A DNA stretch of 56,541 bases from NCBI RefSeq assembly GCF_000485595.1, contig NW_014577275.1, forward strand, positions 30,951 to 87,491, written 5' to 3'. Positions 23,469-35,471 of the stretch are shown here, piece by piece; the stretch's first letter is position 1, and each line of letters starts with the position of its first letter. A program made the translations under genes and the position numbers. The notes beneath the pieces are model-generated. The model saw nothing but the letters and a program-made list of their open reading frames with translations, searched no databases and had not been told where the DNA came from. This DNA is from Priapulus caudatus (Eukaryota > Priapulida > Priapulimorpha > Priapulimorphida > Priapulidae).

Positions 23469-24407
23469 ACAAACACTGAGGCGAGACGTCTTATCAGATC
23501 AATACGAGATCGATTGGGCGTACATGCTAGCATCCTGCGCGCCAGCTGACGCAGCCGCGATGCTTTCGTAGTTTGACTTCAGGCAGTTGAGGAAGCGTTC
23601 TGAAATGGGCTTCGTAGTGGGAAATTTATAAGGCTTTTGTTGAAGCCTTAAATGACACAATGGCATTTGTCTTCGCCTTACGAAATGAATTTCATTTTAA
23701 AATTAATTCACAAAGCGTAAACTGTTAATCATAACTGGCTAATCATACAACCTCATAGAAGCTTTCTAAACTTGACTTCAAATTAAATATTTCAATGCAT
23801 GAATTTTTGTAAGTTTGTAAGCGATCACGCCAGCCAGCTCTTTGTGTGGATGCGTTCAGAAGTAGATTTCAATCATGGCTGTTATCTATTACTGATGGCA
23901 TTATCTCACGCTCTGTGTGTGATGGACCACATTCTCAATGCTGGATCTCAAAATTAAAAGTCAATTATTTAGATCTAATCATCTGGAATCGCACTAGTCG
24001 CCAACGAGTGCGTCATCGGGTGTGTATACTGCGCGTCCTCAACGCTACGCTCATTTCTGCTGTTTGGTGGATTGAAACTTGCATTGGAACTCGTATTCTA
24101 GCTATATCCTCGTGAATCGTGACACTCTTAATACGAGTCTGTCGTCTTGAAACCTTTCAATTTGTTCATAGAACATTTTGGGTACTATCTATCTAAATTG
24201 CCATTAACGTCACATTGATCGGGGACACTTAGTCCCTGCACCATTATGACCATGCTTTCCACTTACGGTGTATAATGTCATATGTTTACTAAACCTATAA
24301 TAACTCAGGAATATGCCATATGAGGCCTAGTGATGTCTACTGAGGCAGCGAAAGGCCTCTGTGGCAGTCTTATATTAGTAGGACACCTATTTTCATAGCG
24401 AATACCA

Positions 24408-24425
24408 TACAAACACACAAACACA

Positions 24426-24493
<68 letters not shown>
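24408..24493. repeat. (CA)n microsatellite
   Basis: About 85 bp, with AAACACACA units at the left and a long pure run at the right. Confidence 0.95.
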
Positions 24494-24494
<1 letters not shown>

Positions 24495-24988
24495 ATATAC
24501 TTGCATGTCTGTATAGTTTGTATATATGTCTGTTATATGTTTTGTAATTAGTGCGTAAAACTGGCGGCAGTACTAGCTTCGCACATAGACATTTTCGCAT
24601 CCGCTCTACATTTTTCTGAACGTTGTAACATGTGTGATGTGTGTAGCGTCTAGTGTCATTGAAGTGTGAACTAACTGGCAGTGTAACAGATGTGTGTGGA
24701 CCATAGAAATAATATACTAGGTATAGGCTCTATATAGGTAGACTACTAGGTGTCTCTATATATTTCTATGGTGTGGACAGACGTAGTCAAACAAATGGAG
24801 CGTGGCATGATGATGGGGATGAGAACGCAATCTAGGAATCCTGACTAGGCGATAGCACAAGGGGGCGGTATTAACCTTCATTGCTGGGATTCGACTGTGA
24901 AACTTGTTTTTTATCCATTTGTTGTGTTCACGCTGTGTACCCATGCATGCACGTACGTACGTATGCACGCAACCACCCACACAAACTA

Positions 24989-25056
24989 GCAGCAGCAGCA
25001 GCAGCAGCAGTAGCAGTAGCAGTAGCAGTAGCAGTAGCAGTAGCAGTAGCCGTATA
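24989..25056. repeat. (CAG)n / (CAGTAG)n tract
   Basis: A short version of the CAGTAG array at 7.7-8.1 kb, showing that this hexamer recurs in the region. Confidence 0.9.
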
Positions 25057-25419
25057 TAGCAGTAGTCGTAGTATTACTAGTAGTTAAAGTAGCACTGAAG
25101 AATCATTTGTTCTGTTTTTTAAGAATCAATTTCTGTCAAATGTTTGCTAACTTAATTCGGTTAGGCGAGGATTACAAACATATCATGTTACGACTGTATA
25201 TCTAGGTGTCGTATGACAAATGTCAGCCATATATCGACAAGTGTGTTTTACTGTTGTAAAGATCTATTTCTGGCAGAGGCGAGCTGTCTGGGTGAACAAA
25301 TCGAATAAAATTGCACTAATGTGTTTGCGCATTAGCGGTAAACGCGTGAAAGTGCAAGATGTACGGAACCTTAACGAGAGGCAGATAGCTAGCTGCACGG
25401 GTAGTAGTTAGTTTCCCGT

Positions 25420-25975
25420 GAACCTGCGTGTTCTCCGTCTCCTAATATCCGTGTCATGTTCTCCGTCTCGTAATGTCCGTGTCATGTTCACGTCTCATAA
25501 TGTCCGTGTCATGTTCTCCGACTCCTAATGTCCGTGTCATGTGCTCCGTCTCCTAACCTCCGTGTCATGTTCTCCGTCTCCTAACCTCCGTGTCATGTTC
25601 TCCGTCTCCTAATGTCTGTGTCGTGTTCTCCGTCTCGTAACCTCCGTGTCATCTTCTCCTTCTCCTAAAGCCCGTGTCGTGTTCTCCGTCTCGTAACCTC
25701 CATGTCATCTTCTCCTTCTCCTAAAGCCCGTGTCGTGTTCTCCGTCTCGTAACCTCCATGTCATCTTCTCCTTCTCCTAAAGCCCGTGTCGTGTTCTCCG
25801 TCTCGTAACCTTCGTGTCATCTTCTCCTTCTCCTAAAGCCCGTGTCATGGTCTCCGTCTCCTAATGTCCGTGTCATGTTCTCCTTCTCCTAAAGCCCGTG
25901 TCATGTTCTCCGTCTCCTAAAGCCCGTGTCATGTTCTCCGTCTCGTAATGTCCGTGTCATATTCTCCGCACGCTT
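25420..25975. repeat. 28-bp minisatellite, about 19 copies
   Basis: The unit is GTTCTCCGTCTC followed by CTAATGTCCGTGTCAT. Variants (CTAACCTCCGTG, CTAAAGCCCGTG) are interspersed, and alternating variant pairs around 25620-25830 suggest a 56-bp sub-expansion. Confidence 0.95.
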
Positions 25976-26021
25976 CATACAGGTGCGTGTCTGCGATGGA
26001 GCGCCGATGAATAGATGCCCT

Positions 26022-26062
26022 CCTGTGTGTGTGTGTGTGTGTGTGCGTGTGCGCGCGCACGC
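26022..26062. repeat. (GT)n / GCGC microsatellite
   Basis: GTGTGT followed by GCGTGTGCGCGCGCAC, an alternating purine-pyrimidine sequence. Confidence 0.9.
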
Positions 26063-26159
26063 ATGCATACTACACGCGATGTGCACGCACTATCCGACGG
26101 CTTCGTCGGGTCCGCATGGCGCCCGTCGTCTGAGGCTTGTTTGCACGCATACATGCGTA

Positions 26160-26176
26160 CAAGAGCATATAAAGAA

Positions 26177-26214
<38 letters not shown>

Positions 26215-26240
26215 TTATATTCCTTCTTTATATGCTCTTG
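26160..26240. repeat. 81-bp near-perfect palindrome with (AT)n centre
   Basis: The arms are exact 20-bp reverse complements (CAAGAGCATATAAAGAAGGA at 26160-26179, its inverse at 26221-26240) around a 41-bp AT run that can pair with itself. Strong cruciform or hairpin potential. Confidence 0.9.
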
Positions 26241-26404
26241 ATGCGTAACGTATCCGCGGTGCTGCTATAGCTTGTGTGCGTGTCACGCCACGCTTGCCGT
26301 TATGTACCGCTGCTGTGCTGCGTGGTGACTTATACTGACAGTATCCGTCAGGGGAACGTATGCGGAATGTTCTCGTATACGTAACGGGTCACCTGCGAGC
26401 GTAT

Positions 26405-26575
26405 GATATTATCATGAGTATCATAATATTATATAGACTATATATAATAATATTCTATATAATAATATATTATCTATATTATATTACTATTATATATATA
26501 TAATAGTGATATAATATTATAGATAATATAGATATAATATAAGACTATAATAATTATATAGTCTATCTTATGACA
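26405..26575. repeat. AT-rich imperfect palindrome, about 170 bp
   Basis: Almost only A and T. The block from about 26466 to 26537 (ATTATCTATATTATAT ... ATAATATTATAGATAAT) is imperfectly self-complementary around TATATATATATA, and the outer TATAGACTATAT/TATAGTCTAT words also pair. Confidence 0.75.
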
Positions 26576-27754
26576 CTCCTGATGTTATTATGTATGATAG
26601 TCTCCTTGCTCATATGACACGCTCCTTAACGCACGCGAGACATGCACGCGAGACTTGACACGCTCCTTAACAACACACGAGACTTGCACTAGCTGCATGC
26701 TCATGAGGATGCATGCGGCCTGCGTGCGCTCACGTTTTCGACAATTAATTTTTTCTGCGCACGTAGACGCGCGTGCCCCAGTGAGCCCCCCACCACCTCT
26801 CTAATGTACATTCTTATTTAGTTGCAAATTTCTTCCCACGGGTCTTACTGATTTTCCATCTATTTGCAAATGATGCTTCGTATCATATACCGCAGCTGCG
26901 ATTACATATATATTACTTGCATGCGTGGCATCTTTATTTAGATGCGCGGTTAGTGAGGATATTGAAACGCAGTGAGTGATATACGTTACTGCAATATCAC
27001 GCTCTGATGAACGGTCTGTACGCGAGTGACGGCGGCGCGAGTGGAGAGCGACCGTCTATATGAGTCTACACATCGGACTTCTACATATCGGATGAGGACT
27101 TCTACATATCGAATAGTCGTGGGGGAAGGCCACCTGTATATCTGCGACTGCACGTGGCGCGGTCGTGTTGAACGAATTGCCGAGGACCCGTCTAGGTAGC
27201 ACTGGCCGGTTGGAGAGCGTGATGAGTCAATAACGCATACAAGACGCATTTTATGAAAAGTGAAATATATGTACGGGTTTTATCCACGTTATTGGCTATA
27301 TTAAGCCTAAAATCCTTGTCATAATGCTTACGAGGGCTCGTAAATGGCAACAATGGCTTTTAGACTTAATGTCGAGTTATATTACCCCCCGAACTATAAT
27401 GTCGAGTTATACCCCCCGAAAACATATTCAATAACTTTGATCTCATTCCTCTAGTGGATTACTCTTCGTATACACGCTCTAACAGCCGTGAGGTCGTACG
27501 GGGAATTGCCGTCATATTCGCTTTACATGCTAAGCTATGTTTCGCGTCGAGTGCATTTCGGAATGTATAGATAAAAAACCTTGCTGGGTGATATGCTGCG
27601 TATATATGCCGTAGTAAACGCGTGTAATCTTAGAAGACTTCGGTAATGGGTTTTCCCCGACAAATATTGACAGCAACGGGAGCTCTGCCACCATTGTCAT
27701 TATAAATACTGGGGAGATATTGGCGCGGGTACAGAATCGCGTCAGCTAGCTGCT

Positions 27755-27865
27755 GTGTGCGAAGAAACCCGTGTCTAGGGGGCGTCCTAGCCTGTGGCAG
27801 GGGCCACGCGAGTCAAACCAACGACTAAAGCTTAATGCGTTAGTCTGCGAGTTATGGATATCGCG
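27755..27865 (-). other. Possible tRNA-derived SINE remnant
   Basis: On the minus strand, GTTGGTTTGACTCGCGTGG resembles a B box followed by a GGCCCCTGCCACAGG extension, with a weak A-box-like stretch upstream. No second copy is visible in the window, so this is only a suggestion. Confidence 0.2.
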
Positions 27866-29810
27866 AGCAGACCAACAGACGAAATGCAATTTTTGTGTTT
27901 TGAAGATAACCGCGGGGTAGGCGTGATCACGGAGGAATTCCATCTATATAGAGTGAAGGTTAAGAAAATAAAAACGTCGCTGTTCCGTATTGTTCGTAAA
28001 ATAAATGAAATCGCTCGCGTTTTAGAATCTCGTTCTGGGAAAAGCAATAGCGTTGGCGACGGGCGGATTGCGGGGGGTCGCGTAGGTGTCTGGCTAGTTT
28101 GTTCGCGCCGCTGGCCGCGGCCTTCCGGCTTTCATCTCATCAGTGAATGACGTGCGCTGTCACCACCTAGAGTGTCACCTGTCGCTGTGACGTCACCACC
28201 CCCGACCGCGTCCCGGTCTATTAATATGTTTCACGATATCAGAACCCTGCGGATATGCTACGGCCCTACGGTGACATGTGCATCGTTATTTCGGCTTGTA
28301 ATTGTAGAGTGTAGGAGGTGTTGGGGCGATGTCACACCGGGTGATGTGAGCAATCACACAGGTTGCTTGCATGCAGCGCGCGTGTCACTGTGCGCTCTCG
28401 AGCAAAGTCTGCGTGATTAAAATTCAATGCGCATCAGGAGGAGGTGGGTGGCGGAGGCAGCTCGGCGGGTGGGCGATTGGGGGGGGAAGCGTTTTGAGAA
28501 TGCGTACGAATTTTCTAACATAATGCGACGTGAGAACGAAGAAAGCGAGCAGCGGTCAGCGAGCGAATAACGACCGGGTAAATCCATGCAGTCGGGAGCA
28601 AATATAAGGTCGAGACAAACAGGCAATGAACACCTGCGATCATCGTAATTAAGATACAGCTTCGGTTTTGAATAATTTGAATGGATGGAGAATTAGTGAA
28701 GTAAATAGAAGCCAACTCCGCCTCTTTCAAATACATCGCAGTGGGTATTTATATACGATATAATCTCTTTTATATATAATAGCACTAATTAAATGATTAG
28801 GAGAGGAGAGGCTTAGACTCACGAGGCGTAGGAGGTGTGCATCTGTGGAAATTCTGTGCCTTTGTTAACAGAAATGTAATAACTGATAACATTAATCTTT
28901 TCTGAAATTCTTAGCAAATAATTTTGTAAACCATTTAACGATGCAAAATTAATGCTTAATTTGATTGTATACAATTATACGCACCAAATTCGTCCGCTAT
29001 CAGCGCCATGCATAAGTCGCGGCTGGTTGCTTACATCAGACGAAACTACAAATAAAGCAGCGATTCAATTGCAAACGGTGAACAAATCCGTACTTCTATT
29101 TTTAAAGTTAGTATTTTGCTAAAAAAAAAATTCCATTATACTATTCGCGGTGACGTAATCACTGTAAGCAGCTACTAATGACAGTGACACATTCATTCAC
29201 CTTATCGCAGCAGTAAAGCTACATTAATTAGAGCACTCCTACTAATTACGGCAGGCTTTTCATGCACGCGAGAACAGGGACGGTAACAGCACGGCAATCG
29301 CTGTTAATTGCCACTAGAAAAACATATTGTTCCCCGTGGACCTGATTTAATGTGTACTGCCTAATTAAGCGTCACAGCTGCAATGGAGCTGGAAATACAG
29401 TAGCAGAGCACTCTACGTAGATTGTCATAAGCAAGCATTCATTATGATAGTTTATTATGAGTTTCGCGTCTACCAGTATACTGAAAAGGTGGGCTTGATG
29501 CCGAGTCAGACGATTTTGAACACGTTGGACCTGCAGTCTAGTCTAGGTGGCACTGCGAGAGTTAAACACGTGGTTCAACAGTGGGATGAATATTTACATA
29601 TGAAATTTACATGAAGATTTTGCAGTTTCGCGGGAGTATAAAACATAGCGTCAACAAAATAACAGAAATCGTTGTCGCATAGCTCGGATAGACTCTTTGA
29701 TGTTGCGAATTGTACCAATCTAATGAATGGAACCGGAAGTAGTGAAAACTAAACATCTCGGTCGGGTGTGAAGAAAAGCTACATGATCCTTTCATTTTTC
29801 TCTTGTGCAG

Positions 29811-30009
29811 AACCACGAGCCATTCGTTGATGACTCCTTCCCACCCAGCCTCAAGTCGCTCTACTATGATCCGACGGAGCCGGGCAAGGACGCGTCAATA
29901 CGATGGCAGCGCCCTCACCAGGTGGCGTGCAACAACGCACGAGAGGCGAAGATACCGTGGGCCGTGTTCCGCACTCCCCTGCCCTCCGACATCTCGCAAG
30001 GAATTCTGG
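29811..30009 (+). CDS. CAPN15: Calpain-15 exon: start of CysPc domain (aa 33-98)
   Basis: Follows the acceptor TCTTGTGCAG and ends before GTAAGT, leaving a split Gly codon (phase 1) that joins the exon at 46708. It encodes FVDDSFPPSLKSLYYDP, the conserved opening of the calpain-15/SOL protease domain, then RPHQVACNN and PWAVFRTPLPSDISQGIL, the segment leading into the catalytic-cysteine motif. The wording is closer to calpain-15 than to classical calpains. Base composition is much more GC-rich than the flanking intron. The frame is open upstream without an ATG before the acceptor, so an upstream exon is required. Confidence 0.93.
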
Positions 30010-30049
30010 GTAAGTAACCTGCTCGTTGGAAGCACCGTAATAGTTTATA

Positions 30050-30415
30050 GCTGCATTCACACGGAGCAATTTGACGGGTACGGTACGGTTCGGACGGGTC
30101 AAATGCGTCCCGGGCCAAGCGTTCACATGGACGTTTTCTCGGTACGAAAAGTGGTGAAAAGTTCTCCATAGTGGGTGTGAAAACGACCCGAGCGCTGGTT
30201 CATTTTTGCCGTGTGAACGCGCACCGACACACGACCCGGGACAGAATTAGTACAGCGGTAGACGTTGCCAGTGTCGAGAGCCAGAGTTTGATTGCTAGAA
30301 CTGATCAATCAAATGTCGTGTGAACGCTCTCTTCAAAATTGACCCGTGTCGTTTTTGATCTGGGTCAGTCTCGGATCGTTTTCGACCCGGCATTTTCGCT
30401 CCGTGTGAACGCGGC
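30050..30415. mobile_element. MITE with GC(C/T)GCRTTCACACGG ends, 366 bp
   Basis: The left end GCTGCATTCACACGGAGC is matched by the right end GCTCCGTGTGAACGCGGC. TTATA flanks both sides (30045-30049 and 30416-30420), or TTA with shifted ends. Subterminal CGTTCACA/TGTGAACG words occur again inside. There is no coding capacity. It shares its terminal core with the nested element at 3339-3875, so the two belong to one family. It begins 40 bp after the splice donor. Confidence 0.8.
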
Positions 30416-30419
30416 TTAT

Positions 30420-30620
30420 AGGTGCATAAGTTATATAAATATAGGTAGGTATAGGTATAGGTAGGTACAGGTATGGTTATAGGTATATGTATGGGTATGG
30501 GTATAAGTGTAGGTATGCGAGCGATCAGAAGGTTAGGTATAGGGCTAGGTATATATATAACGGTTAGCTATGTATAGCATTATATAGATAAGGTATAGGT
30601 AGCTATATAGTCAGGATCGA
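30420..30620. repeat. TAGGTA short tandem repeat
   Basis: Imperfect GGTATAGGTA units between the MITE and the large duplication; a related stretch occurs at 37590-37670. Confidence 0.8.
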
Positions 30621-30874
30621 ATTTGTACGGATGTGTTCTATGTATCGTTTACCGAAATGAGCGAGGTCGGTCCGTGTGCGCAATTAATCGAACTGAAAGG
30701 GTAATGTTTCTTGTTAGTTACCGACGCTTGTATAGAGTGATGATGTGAATGCGACCGCTTCTGTAGTGATCTACCGGCATTCTAGTGAGAAACCACACCT
30801 TACTACAACTTGCGCATGCGAGTCGTCCTATCTTGACGTATACGCTTTAATCGCACAGCTACGAAGTGTGTGTA

Positions 30875-31080
30875 TGTTGTATGCTGTATATTGTGCGTGC
30901 GTACGTGCGTCGTGCGTTTTGTGTGTGTGCGTGCGTGCGGCCGTTTGGTGTGTGTGCGTGCGTGTTACATGCGTGCGCGGTGGCGCGGTGCGTGCGGGCC
31001 TGTGGCCGTGTAGGCGCTGGGTCGTGCGTGCGCGATTGGCGTGCGTGCCCCGTTTGGGCGGTTGCGTGCGCGTGTGAATG
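30875..31080. repeat. GTGC-rich tract, copy A
   Basis: Irregular GTGCGTGC sequence corresponding to 37900-38095 in copy B, where it is more regular. Frames across it are artefacts. Confidence 0.85.
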
Positions 31081-32442
31081 TTACTATTTTCCATGTCAGT
31101 GACGACGTAGATGGCTTCTCGAGATGAGAGTTAAGGTGTGTAGGCGTGAAAAATTTTTGCAGCGACACAAAGCGACAGTTGTTTACCGCAGAAAGACCTC
31201 GGATTTGAGCGGCTGGAGAATGTTAAATAAGGATTTGGATCAGCTCGGATAACGTACGTACTCGCCTTTCATCGAAGTGTAGATAGGAATTTGAAACGTC
31301 GCATGGTAACATTCTGTTTCGCAATGGAGTGAGGCCGTGACGGTTTAAGCAACCGTGCAGGCGGGCATTTCTCAGATGCTTTGAAAATGTCATTATTGGC
31401 ATTTAATGCGAACGTGTTCTTTCCGACAGTTAAAATTGTTCCGGCCGCCCTACGGGCCGCACATCTCACTCAAGCGCTAGAACAAGATGTGCGCAAACAC
31501 CAGCTGCTTGGAAAGCGCGAAAGAATCCAGTTACGGTCAGCACGCGTGTTCGGCCCATTTTGTATGGAGGAGCTCTCGCGACTCGAGAGGCGACAATTTA
31601 CAAAATCGAAGATGAGTGTCAGTTTGTCTCGGTGCGACATCGTAGCGTCCTCTCTGCGAACTTGCTCAAAAACGATCGCGTCCATGCTTTTGAGCGGGCG
31701 ATTGCCGATTTGGCGTGCGTGACCGCCTGTTTCTCGTTGGTAGCTCCTGGTTTCTCGAGTCTCTAACGGTCACCGCCCTGTAACAGTCAACGACGACGTC
31801 GATTCCTTGTTTTTCGTGAACTTGTCTTTGCCGTTATTACGTGAGCTCATATAATTCAAACAAGACGCGCTTCGTGAACTCTTTTCGATGTTCGAAAGAA
31901 TTCCACCGTTTATGTCAGTGTATCGGCGGTGAGTGCAGTAGAACAATTGTATTATTAGCGAGTCCGTAGAAAAGTGTACAATATTTGCGCTGATTCAAGC
32001 GCTGTTTGAAGCCGCGTCATTGAGTGAAGTTAACCGGATTTTTTAAAGCCCAGCATAATTCGTTCAGTAAATATATTACAATTTCGCGATCAGTTTCAGT
32101 ACATTCCTTTAACCACGTCGCCATACTTATACTCCACGTGCCCATGGCGCAACATCTGCATGCACACTTGTGATTGTGACACAATAACTAACGTACGACA
32201 AGACTGTTTGTACTTAAATCATCATATTCAACTGTAGATCGCCATTGAGCCATTTCAACGAGCGGTGGCAGTTTGAGCACTTACCTCGTGGTATCATCTA
32301 GTCTTGATATTCGGCGCCTATTCTCAGGCGTTGTCAACGAAAACTTAAGTTTACAATCGCAGATGTCTGAACCTGTGAATTAATGTGATCATCTTACCAA
32401 AATAAACGGTGTGTGTCGACATTAAGTAGTAGTATATGACGA

Positions 32443-35400
32443 CTCAGGTACTAAATACCCCCCGAAATACCCCCCACGGAACAATTTTACCCCGCCCCGA
32501 CCATTACCATCACCCGAACAATATACCCCCCCCCATGCTATTTTATCTCTTCGGCTCAGTGTTGTCTTCATTTCACCCCGGTATCTATCACTTTCTTTGT
32601 CCCCGGACTAATTTACCTGCCCTTCATATCATCTACCTCCCCGACAATTGTACCCCCGAACCGAATCAGCCCCCTCGCACATTACCGCCCTGGAGAATAC
32701 CCTCCCCGGACCATTACGCGTCGGCAATTCCCCCCCGGACAATTTACCTCCGGACATTTACCCTAATGCCCGGACAATTACTTCCCGACGATTTACCGCC
32801 CTTCACGACAATTTACCCCCCCCGGACAATTACCCTCCATGACATTTACCCCGCCGAACAAATACCGGCCCGACAATACACTCCCCATGTCCATTCACCC
32901 GCCCCGTACAAGTCACCATCCCGGACATACCCCCGACAATACCCCGCCGGGACTATTTTACCTCACCCGGCAAATATACCATTGCCGCGACAATATTACC
33001 ACCCCGGAACAATTACGCCCGCACGACATATTTACCCCTCCGGTAATTTACCCCCCGACAATTACCCCCGGACATTACCCCCATAGCCATTCACCCCGGC
33101 GAGCCCCGCCGGACAAGCACCCCACTGGTCAGATTACTCTCCCGGACAACTTACCATCCTCCGAACAATCTACCTCCCGGACAATTATCCCCCCGCCGAC
33201 AATTACCTACCCTGACAATTACCCCCCGGACATTTACTCACTGGTGTTTATTATCATTGTTGAACCAGGGATACAGCCAGGAGGTCAGGAGGAGATAGAA
33301 AGGTGTTGGAGGTATGCACAGGGGGGAGAAGGTGGGAGAAGTGGTGAGGACGGAAGCGAGGATGAGGTAGGAGGAGGAGAGGAGAGAGGTGATAGCGAGG
33401 AGGAGAACGCTGGTGGATGATGAATGCAGGAGAGGGGAGAAAGATGGAGAGGCAGGAGGAGGGGAAGAACGTGGAGGGAGGAGAAGGAGGGAGGAAGGAA
33501 GAGAGCGAGGTTGTGAGGAGGAGAGTGAGGAGAGAGTGAGTGCTGGAGGAGAGTGAGGAGAGAACGGAGAGAAGGGTGGTGGATAGATGGTAGGGTAGAA
33601 GTGTGAAAGCTGAGGGGGGGAGAAATGGTGGAGGAGGAGGGGCAGGAGAGGAGATTGAGACGAGAGAAGCAATAGAGGAAGGGAGAAAGAGTAGATGTGG
33701 AGGTAGAAGGAGAAGAAGAGGAGGAGAGAGTGAGGAAGAGGCGGAGGAGCGTGAGGAGGTTAAGAGGAGGAAGGGTAGCGGAGGGCCAGTGGTGAGAGGA
33801 GAAGTTGGCTGGAGTGAGGAGGAGGAGGTAGGAGCGAGGGGAGAGGAGAGTGAGGTGGAGGAAGAGGAAGGTGAGGAGGAGGAGGATGAATTGGAGGCAG
33901 GAGGAGGGAACGTTGGAGTGAGGAGGAGCGGGAGTGATGAGGTAGAGAGGTATAGTGGGTCCCCTTGCCATTCTACCGTCCTTCTCCTCCATAGTCCGCC
34001 CTCCTCTCTCTCTCGCTCGCTTCCTGCTCCACCTCATCGATCCTCCGTCCTTCACACCCTCTCCTCGCTCTTCCCCTTCCCTTGCTCCGCCACCGTTCCC
34101 CCACGTTCCCCCCTCCCTCCTCCATCTCCTGCTCCTGTCTCCGACCCTCCTCTCTCTCCTCCATTCCTCCACCTCAATCACCTCCCCTCCCTCTCCTCCT
34201 CCTCCTCCTCCTCCTCCTCCTCCTCCTCCTCCCCTCCAGCCACCACCTTCTCCCCTCCTCTCACCACCGCGTGGGGGCCCCTTGTTGCCGCGTAACCGTC
34301 CTCCCTTCTCTACCTTCGCTCCACTTCCCTACTCTCCTCTTCTTCTTCTCTCCTCCGTCCTCCTCCTCCCCCTCCACCTCCCCTGCTCCTCTTCTTCTCC
34401 CTTCCTCTCCTCGCATCCACTCTTCTTCTTCCCTCCTTCCCCTCTACCGTTCTCTTCGTCCTTCTAAACCCTCCTCTCCTCCTCCTCCACTTCCTCGCCC
34501 CCCCGCTCCTCCTCCTCCACTTCTTCGCTGCGACTCCCGCCTCCCCTCCCTCCACTCACCGTTGCTTCGCCACGTTCCTCCATTACCGTCACTCTCCTCC
34601 ACCGCCTTCCCTCTCCTTCCAGCACCGGGGTCCGGTGCTCCTTCCTCCGCCACCTCTTGCGGTGTCCGCCCTTCTCCTCCTCACTTCTCCCTCCCTCCTG
34701 CATCCTCTCAGCCACGTTCATCTCCACGTTACTCCCTCCCTCTCGTTCTCCACCGCCTCGTCCTCCTCCTCCTCCCACCCCCTCCTGCTCTCCTCCGCCT
34801 CCAGCCATCTCCCCACCTCTCCCCCTCCTCGCTCCACTCACCTATTCTCCCTCCTCCTCGAGCCGTCCTGTCCTGTATCACTCGTTCATACAATGAATAA
34901 TAAAAACCAAGGTAGTTACATTCTCGGGGTAAATTGTCCGGGGGTAAACGTCCGGGGGTTAATTGTCCGGGGAAAAGTGCCGGGGTACATTGTCCCGGGG
35001 TAAATTCCCAGGGGGTAAATTCCGGGAATTGTCCGCGGTACATGTGTCCGGGGGTAAAGCTGGGGTAATTATGTCCAGGGGCCCATGTCCAGGGGTGAGT
35101 TGTCCAGGGAAATGTCCGGGGGTAATTGTGCCGGGTAAATCTTCGGGGGGGGGTATTTGTCCGGGTGGTAAATTCCGGGGGGTATGTCCGGGGTAATTCG
35201 CGGGGGGTAATGTGTTCCGGGGGTAAGTTGCCTGGGTAAAATGTCCGTAGAGTAATGCCGGAGAAAATGTCGGGGTAATTGTCCGGGGTAAATGTCGCGG
35301 GGTAATTGCTACCAGGGTAATTGTCCAGGGAGTAAATGTCCGGGTGTAATTGTCTCGGGGGGTAATGGGCCTGGGGCGGTAATGTCCAGGGTATGTCCGG

Positions 35401-35471
35401 CGTATTTGTCCGGGGTAATTGTCCGGGGGGTATTTGTCCGGGGGTGATTGTCCGGGGGGTATTTGTCCTAG
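32443..35471. repeat. 3-kb foldback structure, copy A
   Basis: The left arm has CCCCGGACAATTAC-type tandem units (about 32450-33238), a TTTATTATCATTGTTGAACC word (33247), and a purine tract rich in GGAGGA (33280-33955). The right arm is the reverse complement in mirror order: a pyrimidine tract rich in CCTCCT (33961-34870), CAATGAATAATAAAAACC (34893), then GGGGTAATTGTCCGG units (34925-35470). The outer end is GGACAAATACCCCC and its inverse GGGGGTATTTGTCC. No transposase is encoded. The layout resembles Foldback-type elements with tandem-repeat arms; Pro-, Ser- and Glu-rich frames here are artefacts. Confidence 0.8.

Larger units (their letters stand above)
14671..29810 (+). other. Putative intron 1 (15.1 kb), repeat-rich
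   Basis: Bounded by GTAAGG and TCTTGTGCAG. Its recognisable contents are listed separately. Stretches without any recognised feature are roughly 14671-16190, 19271-21545, 22340-22990, 23470-24410, 24495-24985, 25060-25425 and 26580-29810. Zinc-finger exons were looked for here and not recognised. Confidence 0.4.

Noticed and set aside
32436-33420. Pro/Asn/Tyr-rich frames of about 190-216 codons
   Set aside because: They follow the CCCCGGACAATTAC repeat in each frame and are not preserved by length in the second copy (39366-40028).
33285-34900. Ser/Pro/Leu- and Glu/Gly-rich frames up to 298 codons
   Set aside because: Artefacts of purine/pyrimidine tracts; similar frames occur on both strands.
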